Source: Dokdonella sp. (GTDB lineage Bacteria > Pseudomonadota > Gammaproteobacteria > Xanthomonadales > Rhodanobacteraceae). Taken from it: 64,000 nt of DNA. A model generated the notes under the pieces. That model had not been told where the DNA came from and searched no databases. It was given only the letters and a program-made list of their open reading frames with translations. This document shows positions 39,453 to 48,189 of the stretch, one piece after another. The position numbers were made by a program, and so were the translations under genes. Numbering within the stretch: the first letter of the stretch is position 1; each line of letters begins with the position of its first letter. The DNA lies in contig JALOBC010000013.1 in the NCBI GenBank assembly GCA_023228465.1, positions 21,234 to 85,233 of the forward strand, read 5' to 3'.

Positions 39453-41057
39453 ATGCCCGACCACCTTCGCGAAACCCGGCGTCGCCGCACCTTTGCCATC
39501 ATTTCCCACCCCGACGCCGGCAAGACCACGCTGACCGAAAAGCTGTTGCTGTTCGGCGGCGCGATCCAGATGGCCGGCTCGGTGAAGTCGCGCAAGACCG
39601 CGCGCCATGCCACCAGTGACTGGATGGCGCTGGAGCAGGAACGCGGCATCTCGGTGACCAGCTCGGTCATGCAGTTCCCCTATGCCGGGCGCATCGTGAA
39701 CCTGCTCGACACGCCCGGCCACGCCGACTTCGGCGAGGACACCTACCGCGTGCTGACCGCGGTGGATTCGGCGCTGATGGTGATCGACTGCGCCAAGGGC
39801 GTGGAGGAACGCACCATAAAACTCATGGAGGTGTGCCGCCTGCGCGACACGCCGATCATGACCTTCATCAACAAGCTCGACCGCGAGGGGCGCGCGCCGA
39901 TCGAGTTGCTCGACGAGGTCGAGTCGGTGCTCGGCATCGCCTGTGCGCCGGTCACCTGGCCGCTTGGCATGGGCTCGCGTCTCAAGGGCGTCTATCACCT
40001 GCTGCTCGACGAGGTCCACCTCTACGAGCCGGGGCGCAACTTCACGCGCCAGGATTCGACCATCTTCAAGGGCCTCGACGACCCGGCGCTCGAGGCGCGC
40101 ATCGGCACGGCGATGCTGGCCGAAGTCCGCGACGAACTGGCGCTGGTGCGCGGGGCTTCCCACCCCTTCGACCAGACCGCCTACCTGGCCGGACAGCAGA
40201 CCCCGGTGTTCTTCGGTTCGGCGGTCAACAATTTCGGCGTGCAGCTGCTGCTCGACTTCTTCGTCGAACACGCGCCGCCGCCGCAGCCGCGCGCGACCAC
40301 CACGCGCGAGGTGTCGCCCGGCGAGGAGGGGTTCTCCGGCTTCGTCTTCAAGATCCAGGCCAACATGGACCCGATGCACCGCGACCGCGTGGCCTTCCTG
40401 CGCGTGTGCTCAGGCCGCTACGACGCCGGCATGAAGATGTTGCATGTACCCAGCGGCAAGGAGATGCGCATTGCCAACGCGCTGACCTTCATGGCCTCGG
40501 ACCGCGAACTGGCAAGCAGCGCCTACCCGGGCGACGTGATCGGCCTGCACAACCACGGCACGATCGCCATCGGCGATACCTTCACCGCGGGCGAGCCCCT
40601 GGCCTTCACCGGCATCCCGAACTTCGCACCCGAGCTGTTCCGCCGCGCGCGCCTCAAGGATCCCTTGAAGATGAAGGCGCTGTCCAAGGGATTGGGCCAG
40701 CTTTCCGAGGAAGGCGCCACGCAGTTCTTCCGCCCGCTGATGTCCAATGACCTCATCCTCGGCGCGATCGGCGTGCTGCAGTTCGAGGTGGCGGCCTACC
40801 GTCTCAAGGACGAATACGGCGTGGAGGCCCTGTTCGAGAACGTCGGCGTGGTCACCGCGCGTTGGGTGCACTGCGATGATGCGAAGAAGCTGGAGGAGTT
40901 CCGCGAGAAGAACGCGCTGCACCTGGCCGTCGATGCCGCCGGTGAGCTGGTCTACCTCGCACCCACGCGCGTCAACCTGCAGCTGACGATGGAACGCTGG
41001 CCGGACGTGCGCTTTGCCGCCACGCGCGAGCACGCGGGCGCGCTGGCGGCGAGCTGA
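39453..41057 (+). CDS. prfC: Peptide chain release factor 3
   Basis: The 534-residue translational GTPase removes RF1/RF2 from the ribosome after termination. G-domain motifs are [15 protein letters not shown] (P-loop), [30 protein letters not shown] and [10 protein letters not shown]; domain II and the RF3-specific C-terminal domain follow ([20 protein letters not shown]). Normal full length. A TAAAAT box lies about 28 bp before ATG 39453 as a possible -10. The gene stands alone, divergent from metX. Confidence 0.97.
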   Translation: MPDHLRETRRRRTFAIISHPDAGKTTLTEKLLLFGGAIQMAGSVKSRKTARHATSDWMALEQERGISVTSSVMQFPYAGRIVNLLDTPGHADFGEDTYRVLTAVDSALMVIDCAKGVEERTIKLMEVCRLRDTPIMTFINKLDREGRAPIELLDEVESVLGIACAPVTWPLGMGSRLKGVYHLLLDEVHLYEPGRNFTRQDSTIFKGLDDPALEARIGTAMLAEVRDELALVRGASHPFDQTAYLAGQQTPVFFGSAVNNFGVQLLLDFFVEHAPPPQPRATTTREVSPGEEGFSGFVFKIQANMDPMHRDRVAFLRVCSGRYDAGMKMLHVPSGKEMRIANALTFMASDRELASSAYPGDVIGLHNHGTIAIGDTFTAGEPLAFTGIPNFAPELFRRARLKDPLKMKALSKGLGQLSEEGATQFFRPLMSNDLILGAIGVLQFEVAAYRLKDEYGVEALFENVGVVTARWVHCDDAKKLEEFREKNALHLAVDAAGELVYLAPTRVNLQLTMERWPDVRFAATREHAGALAAS

Positions 41058-41163
41058 GCCGAGGGTCCGCGGGGCGGCGCGAACCTATGCGGACCCATGC
41101 ACGACGCCCGCCTTGCCAGGCCGCCACCCGCTTGCGCGCTTGGCCGCGATCGACGAACGCGGC

Positions 41164-41706
41164 TCAGCCGCCCAGCGCAAAGCTCGCGCTGAACAGGTGA
41201 TCGCCACGCTCCTGCGGATGCGTGGGCGCCGTCTTGCCGGTGCCATCGATCGAGGCAGCGAAGATGACGTCGCGTGCGGCAAGTCCGCCATCCGCCTGCG
41301 GCACGCTCGCCACTCCGGCGTTGACGCCCTGCCAGGACACCGGCGCATGCCCCATGGGTACGCTCAGCGCCAGGCCCAATGCAAGTGCGAAACCGGCGGC
41401 GATGCCGCCCGCCCAGCGCCGCCGCACGGCGTGGCGCCGAGCGCCGGCCGCCGCAGCGCGATGGCCGCCCCGGCCACGCGCCGGATGGGCACGCTGCAAC
41501 TGGTTCACATCCGATGCCAGGCGTGCCGACGCCGGCTCCAGCGCGCGCAGCAGGCCGGCCACATCCGCGCCTGCCGGCGCCGTCGCGAGCAGGGCGGCAA
41601 GGTTCGCATCGGTCGATGCCGTGGCATCGACCTGCGCCTGTGGGCGCGCTGCGCACAGGCGGCGGTACAGGGCGGACAGCGAGTGCTTGTTCATGATTTC
41701 AGTCAT
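41164..41706 (-). CDS. Single-pass membrane protein, probable anti-sigma factor
   Basis: The 180-residue protein has a cytoplasmic N-terminal region of about 95 residues that is rich in Ala and Arg, one membrane segment at about 97-117 (WAGGIAAGFALALGLALS), and a small periplasmic domain of about 60 residues. Its start overlaps the end of the sigma-factor gene (ATGACTGA), and that pairing is the main reason for the call; no zinc-binding anti-sigma motif is seen. GGTGA lies about 5 bases before ATG 41706; ATG 41694 is an alternative start. The function is inferred from topology and coupling only. Confidence 0.65.
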   Translation of the reverse strand: MTEIMNKHSLSALYRRLCAARPQAQVDATASTDANLAALLATAPAGADVAGLLRALEPASARLASDVNQLQRAHPARGRGGHRAAAAGARRHAVRRRWAGGIAAGFALALGLALSVPMGHAPVSWQGVNAGVASVPQADGGLAARDVIFAASIDGTGKTAPTHPQERGDHLFSASFALGG

Positions 41707-42253
41707 CAAAGTCACCGTGACCCAATTCGCGCAGCCGGGTTTTCAGTTCTTCCAGGCCCCGCGACACCAGTTTCCGCGCCGCCTCGGCCGAGGGAATCCC
41801 GGCCAGGTCGGCAATCTCCTGCATGGAAAATCCCTGCAGGTGCAGGGCGATCGGCAAGCGCCGGCGCTCGGGCAGTTCGGCCAGGCAGCGTTCGAGTCCT
41901 TCCATCCGCTCGACATCGCCTGCGCTCTGCTCGGGCGTCTGCGAGGCGACGGAGAGTTCAAACACCCCGTCATCCTCCTCCGGCAGCGGCTCGGCGGCGC
42001 GGACCTGTGCCCGGCGCAACGCATCGATGACCGTGCTTGCCACGACCCTCTGCACATAAGACGCATGGAAGGCACCAAACCGGTCACGCTCGATGGCATG
42101 CCACAGCCGGATGCGCACTTCCTGCTCCACATCGGCCGGGTCGACGCCGTGGCGGTCGAGCCCGTAGGTGGCGAGGATGCTGCGCACGCGGGCGCCGTAG
42201 GTGGAGAACAGCTCCTCGAGGCGGGCGTGGACGGGATCGGTGGGGTTGGTCAT
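41699..42253 (-). CDS. ECF-type RNA polymerase sigma factor
   Basis: The 184-residue protein has sigma region 2 (about 25-75; VDPADVEQEVRIRLWHAIER) and region 4 (about 125-175; LAELPERRRLPIALHLQGFS, then MQEIADLAGIPSAEAARKLV as the helix-turn-helix), with a short linker, as in ECF sigma factors. ATG 42253 gives a normal length; the longer frame upstream is rich in rare patterns and unsupported. It is coupled to the downstream membrane protein, suggesting an envelope-responsive sigma/anti-sigma switch. I could not find a self-regulated -35/-10 promoter of the GGAACT type upstream. Confidence 0.88.
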   Translation of the reverse strand: MTNPTDPVHARLEELFSTYGARVRSILATYGLDRHGVDPADVEQEVRIRLWHAIERDRFGAFHASYVQRVVASTVIDALRRAQVRAAEPLPEEDDGVFELSVASQTPEQSAGDVERMEGLERCLAELPERRRLPIALHLQGFSMQEIADLAGIPSAEAARKLVSRGLEELKTRLRELGHGDFDD

Positions 42254-42395
42254 GCAGCCAGCGGCGCTCCGGGGCCGGGTATGCTCCCCGACTGGAGCGC
42301 ACACCGCAACGCCAGGGCCGGATGCAGCCACCCGCGACAACCTGCCCGGCCCACGCCGGCCCGCGGTTTGCAGCCTGACCCGCGCCGGAGCCGAT

Positions 42396-44342
42396 TCACG
42401 CCGGTCCGTGCAGCAGCGGCGGCAGCGGGCAATGCAGCGCCGCGCAGATGACGCGCAACAGCTCGGCTTCGGCGACATTGACGGCTCCATCGGCGCCGAT
42501 CGTCCGCGTCAGCGCCCGCACCACCAGCTCCTTGCCGGCCGGGGCCAACAGATCGAGCCTGGGCAGGGCACGATCGAGCGCCAGCATCCACTCGTCGGGC
42601 GGCGCATAGTCCACGGATTCCCCTGGCAGGACCTCGCGCAGGCCCAGCGCGTAGGCGTTGCGGGCCGCCGCTTCGCCGTCATGACCGTGGCGCGCCACCA
42701 CCGCAAGCAGATCCTTGAGTTCGCTGGCCACCCGCGGCAACCTGGTGCGCCCCATCACGCGTGCGGCGGCGGGATCGAGCGCCTCGATCACCTGGATGCG
42801 CAGCAGGGCCGCCAGGCAATACTCGTCCAGCGTCACGCAGCGGTCCGCCTCGATCAGCGCCCGCACCGCGATCATGAAGCTCGTCAGCTGGGGACGCGGG
42901 CGGCGCCGCAGGGCCGGGAAGGCCAGCGCGGCCAGGGGCAGGCGCTGCATCGGGTGGAGGTCGGCCAGTTCGCCGTGCAGGGCGAGCACGGCGGCGCGCA
43001 GGCTCGCGCCGAACTGCTGCTCGACATGCTCCAGCTGACGCGCGCGCACCTGGGCCGCGTCGTTCAGCAGCAGCGCGAACACCAGCGCCATCGCCTGTTC
43101 GCCCTGGCCGGCGGCTTCGCGCAGCCTGGTCGGGAGAGCGGCCCGCAGCCCGCGCGCCAGGATGTGATCGTCGTCGCCCGGGTTGCCCACCTGTCGCGAC
43201 ACCCCATCCGGGGTGAGGTGCAGATCGGCATCGGCAGCAGGCAGCCCGGCCGTGGCCGGCGCCACCCCGACGCCCGCCGGCGCGAAACCGGCTGCGGAAA
43301 CGTCCCGGTGCCATTCCCCCTCGGCAGTCTTGGCGGCCGCCACCGGCTGCGCCCAGGCAGCGGCAATGGGCTTGAAGTCCCGCGGCTCGAAGCCCGGGTC
43401 GAGGCGGCGGATGCGCTCCATCAGGGGCGGGTGGGTCGCAAACAACGCGGCAAGACCGAGGCCGTCGGAAAACAGCATGTGCGAAACCTCCTCGGTCCCG
43501 CTGGCCGCCAGCTTCGAGCCTTCCGCCAGGGCGCCGATCTTCTTCAGCGCCCCGCCGATGCCGTCGGTCTGGCGCGTGAACTGCACGGCCGACGCGTCGG
43601 CCAGGAACTCACGCTGGCGCGAGATCGAGGCCTTGATGACGCGCGCCAGGATCACCCCGATGTAGCCGACCGCAAACAGGGCCAGGCCGAACATCACGAC
43701 CCCGCCCGTGCTCGAGCCACGCCCACGGCCGCGGTCGGACATTTCGGCGATCCTGCGCCCGATGGTGGCCATGACGAGGATGCCGAAGGCGACCCCCATC
43801 AGGCGGATGTTGAGACGCATGTCGCCGTTCAGAAGATGGCTGAACTCATGCCCGATCACGCCCTGCAGTTCGGCGCGGGTGAGCTTGTCGAGCGCCCCGC
43901 GAGTGACCGTGATCGCGGCATCGGGTGGCGCATAGCCGGAGGCGAAGGCATTGATGCCCGCTTCCTCCTCCAGGACGAAGACCTCCGGCACCGGCACCCC
44001 TGAAGCAATGGCGATTTCCTCCACCACGTTGCGCAGGCGCCGGTACGCGAAACTCGTGGTGTCCGACGCCACGGCAGTGCCGCCCATGCCGCGTGCCACG
44101 GCAGCGCCGCCGCCACGCAGGGTGGCGATGCGATAGAGCGAGCCCAGTCCGATCACGCCGGCCACGCCCAGGCTGAGCAGCAGCAACGGGCCTGCCTGGA
44201 CACGCAAGGCGTCGGCCCCGGCAAACGCGAACAGCACGACGAAATCGGTGACCAGGACGATGACCAGCACGGCCAGCGTGAACATCGCCAGCATGCGCCG
44301 CGTCTGCCGGCGGGCGCGTTCCTGGTGGGCGAAGAAATTCAT
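42396..44342 (-). CDS. M48-family metalloprotease with TerB-like C-terminal domain
   Basis: The 648-residue protein begins with two membrane segments (about 17-42 and 50-70), then an M48/HtpX-type zinc protease domain with HEFSH at 165-169 and the third ligand in SRQREFLADASAVQF at about 250. After a variable 80-residue linker, the last 300 residues are helical and end in a segment like TerB (TIGADGAVNVAEAELLRVIC). HtpX-type enzymes degrade damaged membrane proteins on the cytoplasmic side. The long C-terminal extension is not part of HtpX. ATG 44342 (MNFFAHQERAR) is chosen. The lemA gene 75 bp upstream is its likely operon partner. Confidence 0.88.
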   Translation of the reverse strand: MNFFAHQERARRQTRRMLAMFTLAVLVIVLVTDFVVLFAFAGADALRVQAGPLLLLSLGVAGVIGLGSLYRIATLRGGGAAVARGMGGTAVASDTTSFAYRRLRNVVEEIAIASGVPVPEVFVLEEEAGINAFASGYAPPDAAITVTRGALDKLTRAELQGVIGHEFSHLLNGDMRLNIRLMGVAFGILVMATIGRRIAEMSDRGRGRGSSTGGVVMFGLALFAVGYIGVILARVIKASISRQREFLADASAVQFTRQTDGIGGALKKIGALAEGSKLAASGTEEVSHMLFSDGLGLAALFATHPPLMERIRRLDPGFEPRDFKPIAAAWAQPVAAAKTAEGEWHRDVSAAGFAPAGVGVAPATAGLPAADADLHLTPDGVSRQVGNPGDDDHILARGLRAALPTRLREAAGQGEQAMALVFALLLNDAAQVRARQLEHVEQQFGASLRAAVLALHGELADLHPMQRLPLAALAFPALRRRPRPQLTSFMIAVRALIEADRCVTLDEYCLAALLRIQVIEALDPAAARVMGRTRLPRVASELKDLLAVVARHGHDGEAAARNAYALGLREVLPGESVDYAPPDEWMLALDRALPRLDLLAPAGKELVVRALTRTIGADGAVNVAEAELLRVICAALHCPLPPLLHGPA

Positions 44343-44417
44343 GCACGCCTTCCAGAGCGGCAAACGGCGTTCAGGGCGGTCTGGTACGAAGCCGCCGGCC
44401 GCGCCTGGGGCGCGTCC

Positions 44418-45005
44418 TCAGCTGAACGCAACCTTGGGCACTTCGCGCTTGGTGTCCGACTCGATCGCCAGCTGTTCGGCGGGCAGGAAGGCAAATTGCT
44501 TGGCGATGATCGAACCCGGGAACTGCTCGCGACGATTGTTGTAGGACATGACCGCATCGTTGTACGCCTGGCGCGCAAACGCGACCTTGTTCTCCGTCGA
44601 AGTCAGCTCCTCGCTGAGCTGCATCATGTTCTGGTTGGCCTTGAGATCCGGATAGGACTCCGACAAGGCGAACAGGCGCCCCAGGGTCTGCGTGAGCATG
44701 TTGTCCGCCGCGGAGAGCTGCTGCATCGCCGCGGCGTCGCCAGGGCTGGCCTTGGCCTGCGACAGGCCGGACAGGGCCTGGTTGCGTGCCTGCACCACGG
44801 CCTCCAGGGTGCTGCGCTCGTGCGCCATGTAGGCCCTGGCGGTTTCCACCAGGTTGGGAATGAGGTCGTAGCGGCGCGTCAGTTGCACGTCGATCTGCGC
44901 GAATGCGTTCCGGTAACCGTTGCGCGCAGCGACCAGACCGTTGTAGAGGGCGACCGCGAACAGCCCGCCGCCGACCAGCAGAACCAGCACGATGACCGAT
45001 ATCAT
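44418..45005 (-). CDS. lemA: LemA family protein
   Basis: The 195-residue protein has a single N-terminal membrane segment (about 2-22) and the LemA helical domain: YNGLVAARNGYRNAFAQIDV, LTRRYDLIPNLVETARAYMA, LGRLFALSESYPDLKANQNM and QAYNDAVMSYNNRREQFPGS. LemA proteins are exposed outside the inner membrane; their function is not established, but the pairing with M48 proteases recurs widely. GAGGG lies about 10 bases before ATG 45005. It is the first gene of lemA-M48, divergent from a serine hydrolase. Confidence 0.95.
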   Translation of the reverse strand: MISVIVLVLLVGGGLFAVALYNGLVAARNGYRNAFAQIDVQLTRRYDLIPNLVETARAYMAHERSTLEAVVQARNQALSGLSQAKASPGDAAAMQQLSAADNMLTQTLGRLFALSESYPDLKANQNMMQLSEELTSTENKVAFARQAYNDAVMSYNNRREQFPGSIIAKQFAFLPAEQLAIESDTKREVPKVAFS

Positions 45006-45097
45006 GAGTTTATTTCCCTCGTCCGATCCGACTAGAATCGATGCGCGGCAACCACGTCCGTGCGAGCATAACACGCGGGTCGGCAGCGACCCCGGAG

Positions 45098-46453
45098 ATG
45101 AACTTGAGCAAGACCCGAGGCGCAATGCTGGCGCTCTGCGCCGCCATCGCGATGGCGCTGGCCAGCGCTTTCACCGCCCATGCAGCGCCCCTGCAGCCGA
45201 TCGGCGAAAGCACCGCACCAGGCGTGTCGGCCAGCGCGCCGATACAGCTCGCGGCGCGCAAATCCACCCGCGCCAGGAAACCACCCGCGCCACTGCCGGT
45301 GCCGGTTGCCGATGACGGCGCGGTGGCAGCCGATCCGGCCGGCGTGTTGCGCGACTTCGATGCCTGGCTGGATGGTGTCGCGGCCGGCAACGGCGTGGCC
45401 GGCCTGGCCGCCGCGATCGTCAAGGACGACCGCGTGCTGTACGAACGCGGCATCGGCTACGCCAATGCATCGACCCGGGAACCGGTCACGCCGACCACCG
45501 TGTTTCGCCTGGCCTCGCTGTCGAAGGCCTTTGCCGCAGCCATGGCCGGCATCCTGGTCGAACGCGGCCGGCTCGGGTGGGACAGCAAGGTCGCCGAGTT
45601 GCTGCCCAGCTTCACCCTGAGCAGCGACGCCGCCACCCGCCGCCTCACCGTGGCCGACATCCTGAGCCATCGCGTCGGCCTGCCGCACAACACCTACGAT
45701 CATCTGCTCGAACAGGCCGAGCCCTACCCGCTGCTCGTGGGCCAGCTTGGCCAGGTGCCGCTCGCCTGTCCGGTCGGCGACTGCTACGGCTACCAGAATG
45801 TCGCCTTCAGCCTGATCGGCGACGTGGCTTACGCGGTCACCGGCGACTTCTTCTACCATCTCGTGGAGAAGCGCATCTTCCATCCGCTCGGCATGGACAG
45901 CGCAACCTACGGACGCGACGCCCTCGAAGGTTCACCCAGCTGGGCGCGGCCGCACCGGCGCAGCGGTTCGGGCTGGACACCGTTCCTGCCCAACGAGAAC
46001 TACTACCGCGTCGCCCCGGCCGCCGGCGTGAATGCCAGCGTGCGCGACATGGAGCAATGGCTGATCGCGCAGATGGGCGGCCGCCCGGATGTACTCGCGC
46101 CCGAACTCCTGGAGGTGCTGCACACTCCGCTGGTGGAAACGGCCGGCGAACTGCGCTCCACCGCCTGGCGCCGTGGCCGTCTGAATGACGCGCGCTATGC
46201 CCTGGGCTGGCGTGTGTATGACTATGCCGGCACCACCCTGCTGTTCCACGCGGGTGCGGTGCAGGGTTACCGCGGCATGATCGCGTTCCTGCCCAGGTAC
46301 CGGTTCGGCGCAGTCATGCTGTGGAACTCCGAATCGGCGCTGCCGGCGGGGCTGATGCCAATGCTGCTCGACCGCTATCTTGGCCTGCCGGACGCGAACT
46401 GGGCCGGGCTTGATCCGGGTGAAATGACCGACCGTGCCGGCGGCGCGGAGTGA
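45098..46453 (+). CDS. Periplasmic serine hydrolase, class C beta-lactamase fold
   Basis: The 451-residue protein has a signal peptide (about 1-29, ending AFTAHA), a basic Pro/Lys-rich linker, then the beta-lactamase/PBP-like domain: SLSK (SxxK nucleophile) in FRLASLSKAFAAAMAG, YGYQN (YxN) in the middle, and HAG (KTG equivalent) in LLFHAGAVQGYRGMIAF. Such proteins include DD-carboxypeptidases, esterases and uncharacterised hydrolases; class C beta-lactamase activity cannot be told from motifs. ATG 45098 is chosen since a TAGAAT box lies at 45032-45037, too close for a start at 45041. ATG 45125 is another option with GAGG upstream. Confidence 0.88.
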   Translation: MNLSKTRGAMLALCAAIAMALASAFTAHAAPLQPIGESTAPGVSASAPIQLAARKSTRARKPPAPLPVPVADDGAVAADPAGVLRDFDAWLDGVAAGNGVAGLAAAIVKDDRVLYERGIGYANASTREPVTPTTVFRLASLSKAFAAAMAGILVERGRLGWDSKVAELLPSFTLSSDAATRRLTVADILSHRVGLPHNTYDHLLEQAEPYPLLVGQLGQVPLACPVGDCYGYQNVAFSLIGDVAYAVTGDFFYHLVEKRIFHPLGMDSATYGRDALEGSPSWARPHRRSGSGWTPFLPNENYYRVAPAAGVNASVRDMEQWLIAQMGGRPDVLAPELLEVLHTPLVETAGELRSTAWRRGRLNDARYALGWRVYDYAGTTLLFHAGAVQGYRGMIAFLPRYRFGAVMLWNSESALPAGLMPMLLDRYLGLPDANWAGLDPGEMTDRAGGAE

Positions 46454-46605
46454 GCAATGGCCGCGCGGACCCATGCGACACGCGGTGTACGATTCTGACC
46501 TTCAGTGCGCGGGACTGACAGCCGCTTGCGGTTGGCAGGCGCCAGCCGCCGATCCGCCACAGGCTGCCGGCTGGCAACCTGCGGCGCCACCGGTGCTGGT
46601 GGCCG

Positions 46606-47649
46606 TCAGTTGAGGTTGAATTCGATTCGCCGGCGCAAGGTGGCCGCCTCCGCCACGCCGTTCAGCAGGCGCGGCTCGAACTTCGCCTTCTGCACCGCCG
46701 ACAGGGCTGCCTGGTCGAACACGCCGCGCGGCTGCGACGCCGTGACCCGGGCGTTCTTGACCGAGCCATCCTCGGCCACCGTGAACTCGACTTCCACCCA
46801 GCCGTTCTGACGGTTGCGCACCGCGGCCGCCGGGTAGCTCGGGCTTGGCGGCACCAGCACACGCACATCGCGCGTCTCGCCAACCGGCGCCGGTGGCGGG
46901 GTGGGCGGCGCGGCTGGCGTGGTGGTCGCCACCGCCGCGGGTGCTTGAGCACTGGCGGGACTGGCGGCCGTTGCGGCCGGTTCCTCGGCGACCGGCTCCG
47001 GCGCCGCCGCGGCGGCCGCTGCTTTGGCGCGCGCCTCGGCCTCGGCCTTGGCGGCCGCCGCCAGGGCGACTTCCTTCTGCGCTTCCTCGCGCTCGACCAG
47101 GCGTCGCTTGGCGTCGAGCTTGCTGCGCAGGATGGTCAGCGCATAGTTGCTCGGATCGGCCTTGGCGAGCAACTCGATGATGCGATTGGCTTCGGCAAAG
47201 TCGCCCTGGTTGATCTGGTCTTCCGCACTGCCGGTGGCGAACGGGAAGATCTCGCGCAGCGCATCCATGGCGGTGGCATCATCCGGCTGCACGGCAAGGA
47301 TGCGCAGGTAGTATTCCAGCGCGTTGTTGCCCGGCGGCGCGACCATGCGGTTCTCGCTCATGGCCGCGCGTGCCTGCTTGTAGAGATCGTTGACGTTGAG
47401 GTTCTCGCGCACCTCGACCGGCTCCAGGGTACCGGTGTTCTCGGCCGTGGCCACGGTCGGCGTTGGCGTTGCCGGTGCCGTCACGGGCGCCTTGCGGCCC
47501 AGGAACCACCATGCCGCCCCTGCGATGACGAGCACGACCAGCACGACCAGCAGCATCGGCACCATGCCCAGGCCGCGCATGCGATGGCTGCCGAAGCTTC
47601 GCTCCCGCCAGCCGGCCGCCCCAATTCTCCCGCCCATCCAATCAATCAT
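46606..47649 (-). CDS. TonB-like energy transducer with TPR-like insert
   Basis: The 347-residue protein has an unusually long cytoplasmic N-terminus, a membrane segment at about 32-52, a periplasmic region with two TPR-like helical stretches (NALEYYLRILAVQPDDATAM and NRIIELLAKADPSNYA), an Ala/Lys/Glu coiled coil, a Pro-rich spacer and a C-terminal TonB domain (PSPSYPAAAVRNRQNGWVEV ... FEPRLLNGVAEAATLRRRIE). TonB proteins couple proton-motive force to outer-membrane receptors. No ExbB/ExbD or receptor gene lies nearby, so its partner and substrate are unknown. ATG 47649 (MIDWMGG) is preferred. Confidence 0.85.
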   Translation of the reverse strand: MIDWMGGRIGAAGWRERSFGSHRMRGLGMVPMLLVVLVVLVIAGAAWWFLGRKAPVTAPATPTPTVATAENTGTLEPVEVRENLNVNDLYKQARAAMSENRMVAPPGNNALEYYLRILAVQPDDATAMDALREIFPFATGSAEDQINQGDFAEANRIIELLAKADPSNYALTILRSKLDAKRRLVEREEAQKEVALAAAAKAEAEARAKAAAAAAAPEPVAEEPAATAASPASAQAPAAVATTTPAAPPTPPPAPVGETRDVRVLVPPSPSYPAAAVRNRQNGWVEVEFTVAEDGSVKNARVTASQPRGVFDQAALSAVQKAKFEPRLLNGVAEAATLRRRIEFNLN

Positions 47650-47799
47650 TTCAGCCCCCGATGTACGTCGTTCCCCGCCATGACCGCTGCGGTGGAGATC
47701 TGGTTGTGGTCCGGCCACGCCTGCGTGTCCGCATGCCCCGCCGGCTGCCGTGCGAAGCCGACCACGGTCAAATGCCCTGCCTGGGTTTCCGCCATTCCA

Positions 47800-47853
47800 A
47801 TTCCGCATGAGCAAGATATTGCCTGTCGCACCGCGGATGCAACCATGCGGAAT
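47800..47853. repeat. Long-spaced inverted repeat
   Basis: ATTCCGCATG (47800-47809) and CATGCGGAAT (47844-47853) are perfect 10-bp arms 34 bp apart, about 150 bp upstream of the TonB-like gene. This is long enough to be significant and may be a regulator site or an RNA stem-loop. Confidence 0.6.
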
Positions 47854-48101
47854 GCAACTTGCGCGCCAGCCTGTGGCAGGCGGACGGTCGCAACGGCCGC
47901 AAGCGCACGCAGACACCGCGCCAGCGCATCCGGCCGACTGGCAATGCGGCCCCCGCGAAGGCGGGTGGGATACACCGGGTGGGGCGCCGCGCGCCGAGCG
48001 CTGCAGGGCGCGCGGTGCCGGGTAGGCCGGGCGAGAGACCCCGCGCGACCCGAGCGCACCGCTCGCGATGGCCGTGGAAACCACAGGCCCGAAAAACGAA
48101 A

Positions 48102-48135
48102 TGCCCTTCCCGCGCTGGGCGTCGCGGGAAGGGCA
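48102..48135 (-). terminator. Intrinsic terminator of the MetJ-H1 fusion gene
   Basis: A perfect 13-bp stem (TGCCCTTCCCGCG / CGCGGGAAGGGCA) with 8-base loop is followed on the minus strand by ATTTCGTTTTTC. It lies 54 bp after the stop codon of the minus-strand gene at 48190, the best intrinsic terminator in the window. Confidence 0.85.
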
Positions 48136-48189
48136 ACATGTCATGTCACGGCGTCGGGACAGCACGCCTTGGGCTTGGTTGGCAGTCGC

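Larger units (their letters stand above)
47650..48189. other. Long intergenic region upstream of the TonB-like gene
   Basis: These 540 bp have no supported gene. They hold the terminator of the metJ-like gene (48102-48135), an inverted repeat (47800-47853), and presumably the TonB promoter. A possible promoter inside the repeat on the minus strand is TTGCAT, 17 bp, ATATCT. The segment 47940-48060 is very G+C-rich with the local hairpin CCCGC-GAAG-GCGGG. Confidence 0.5.
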
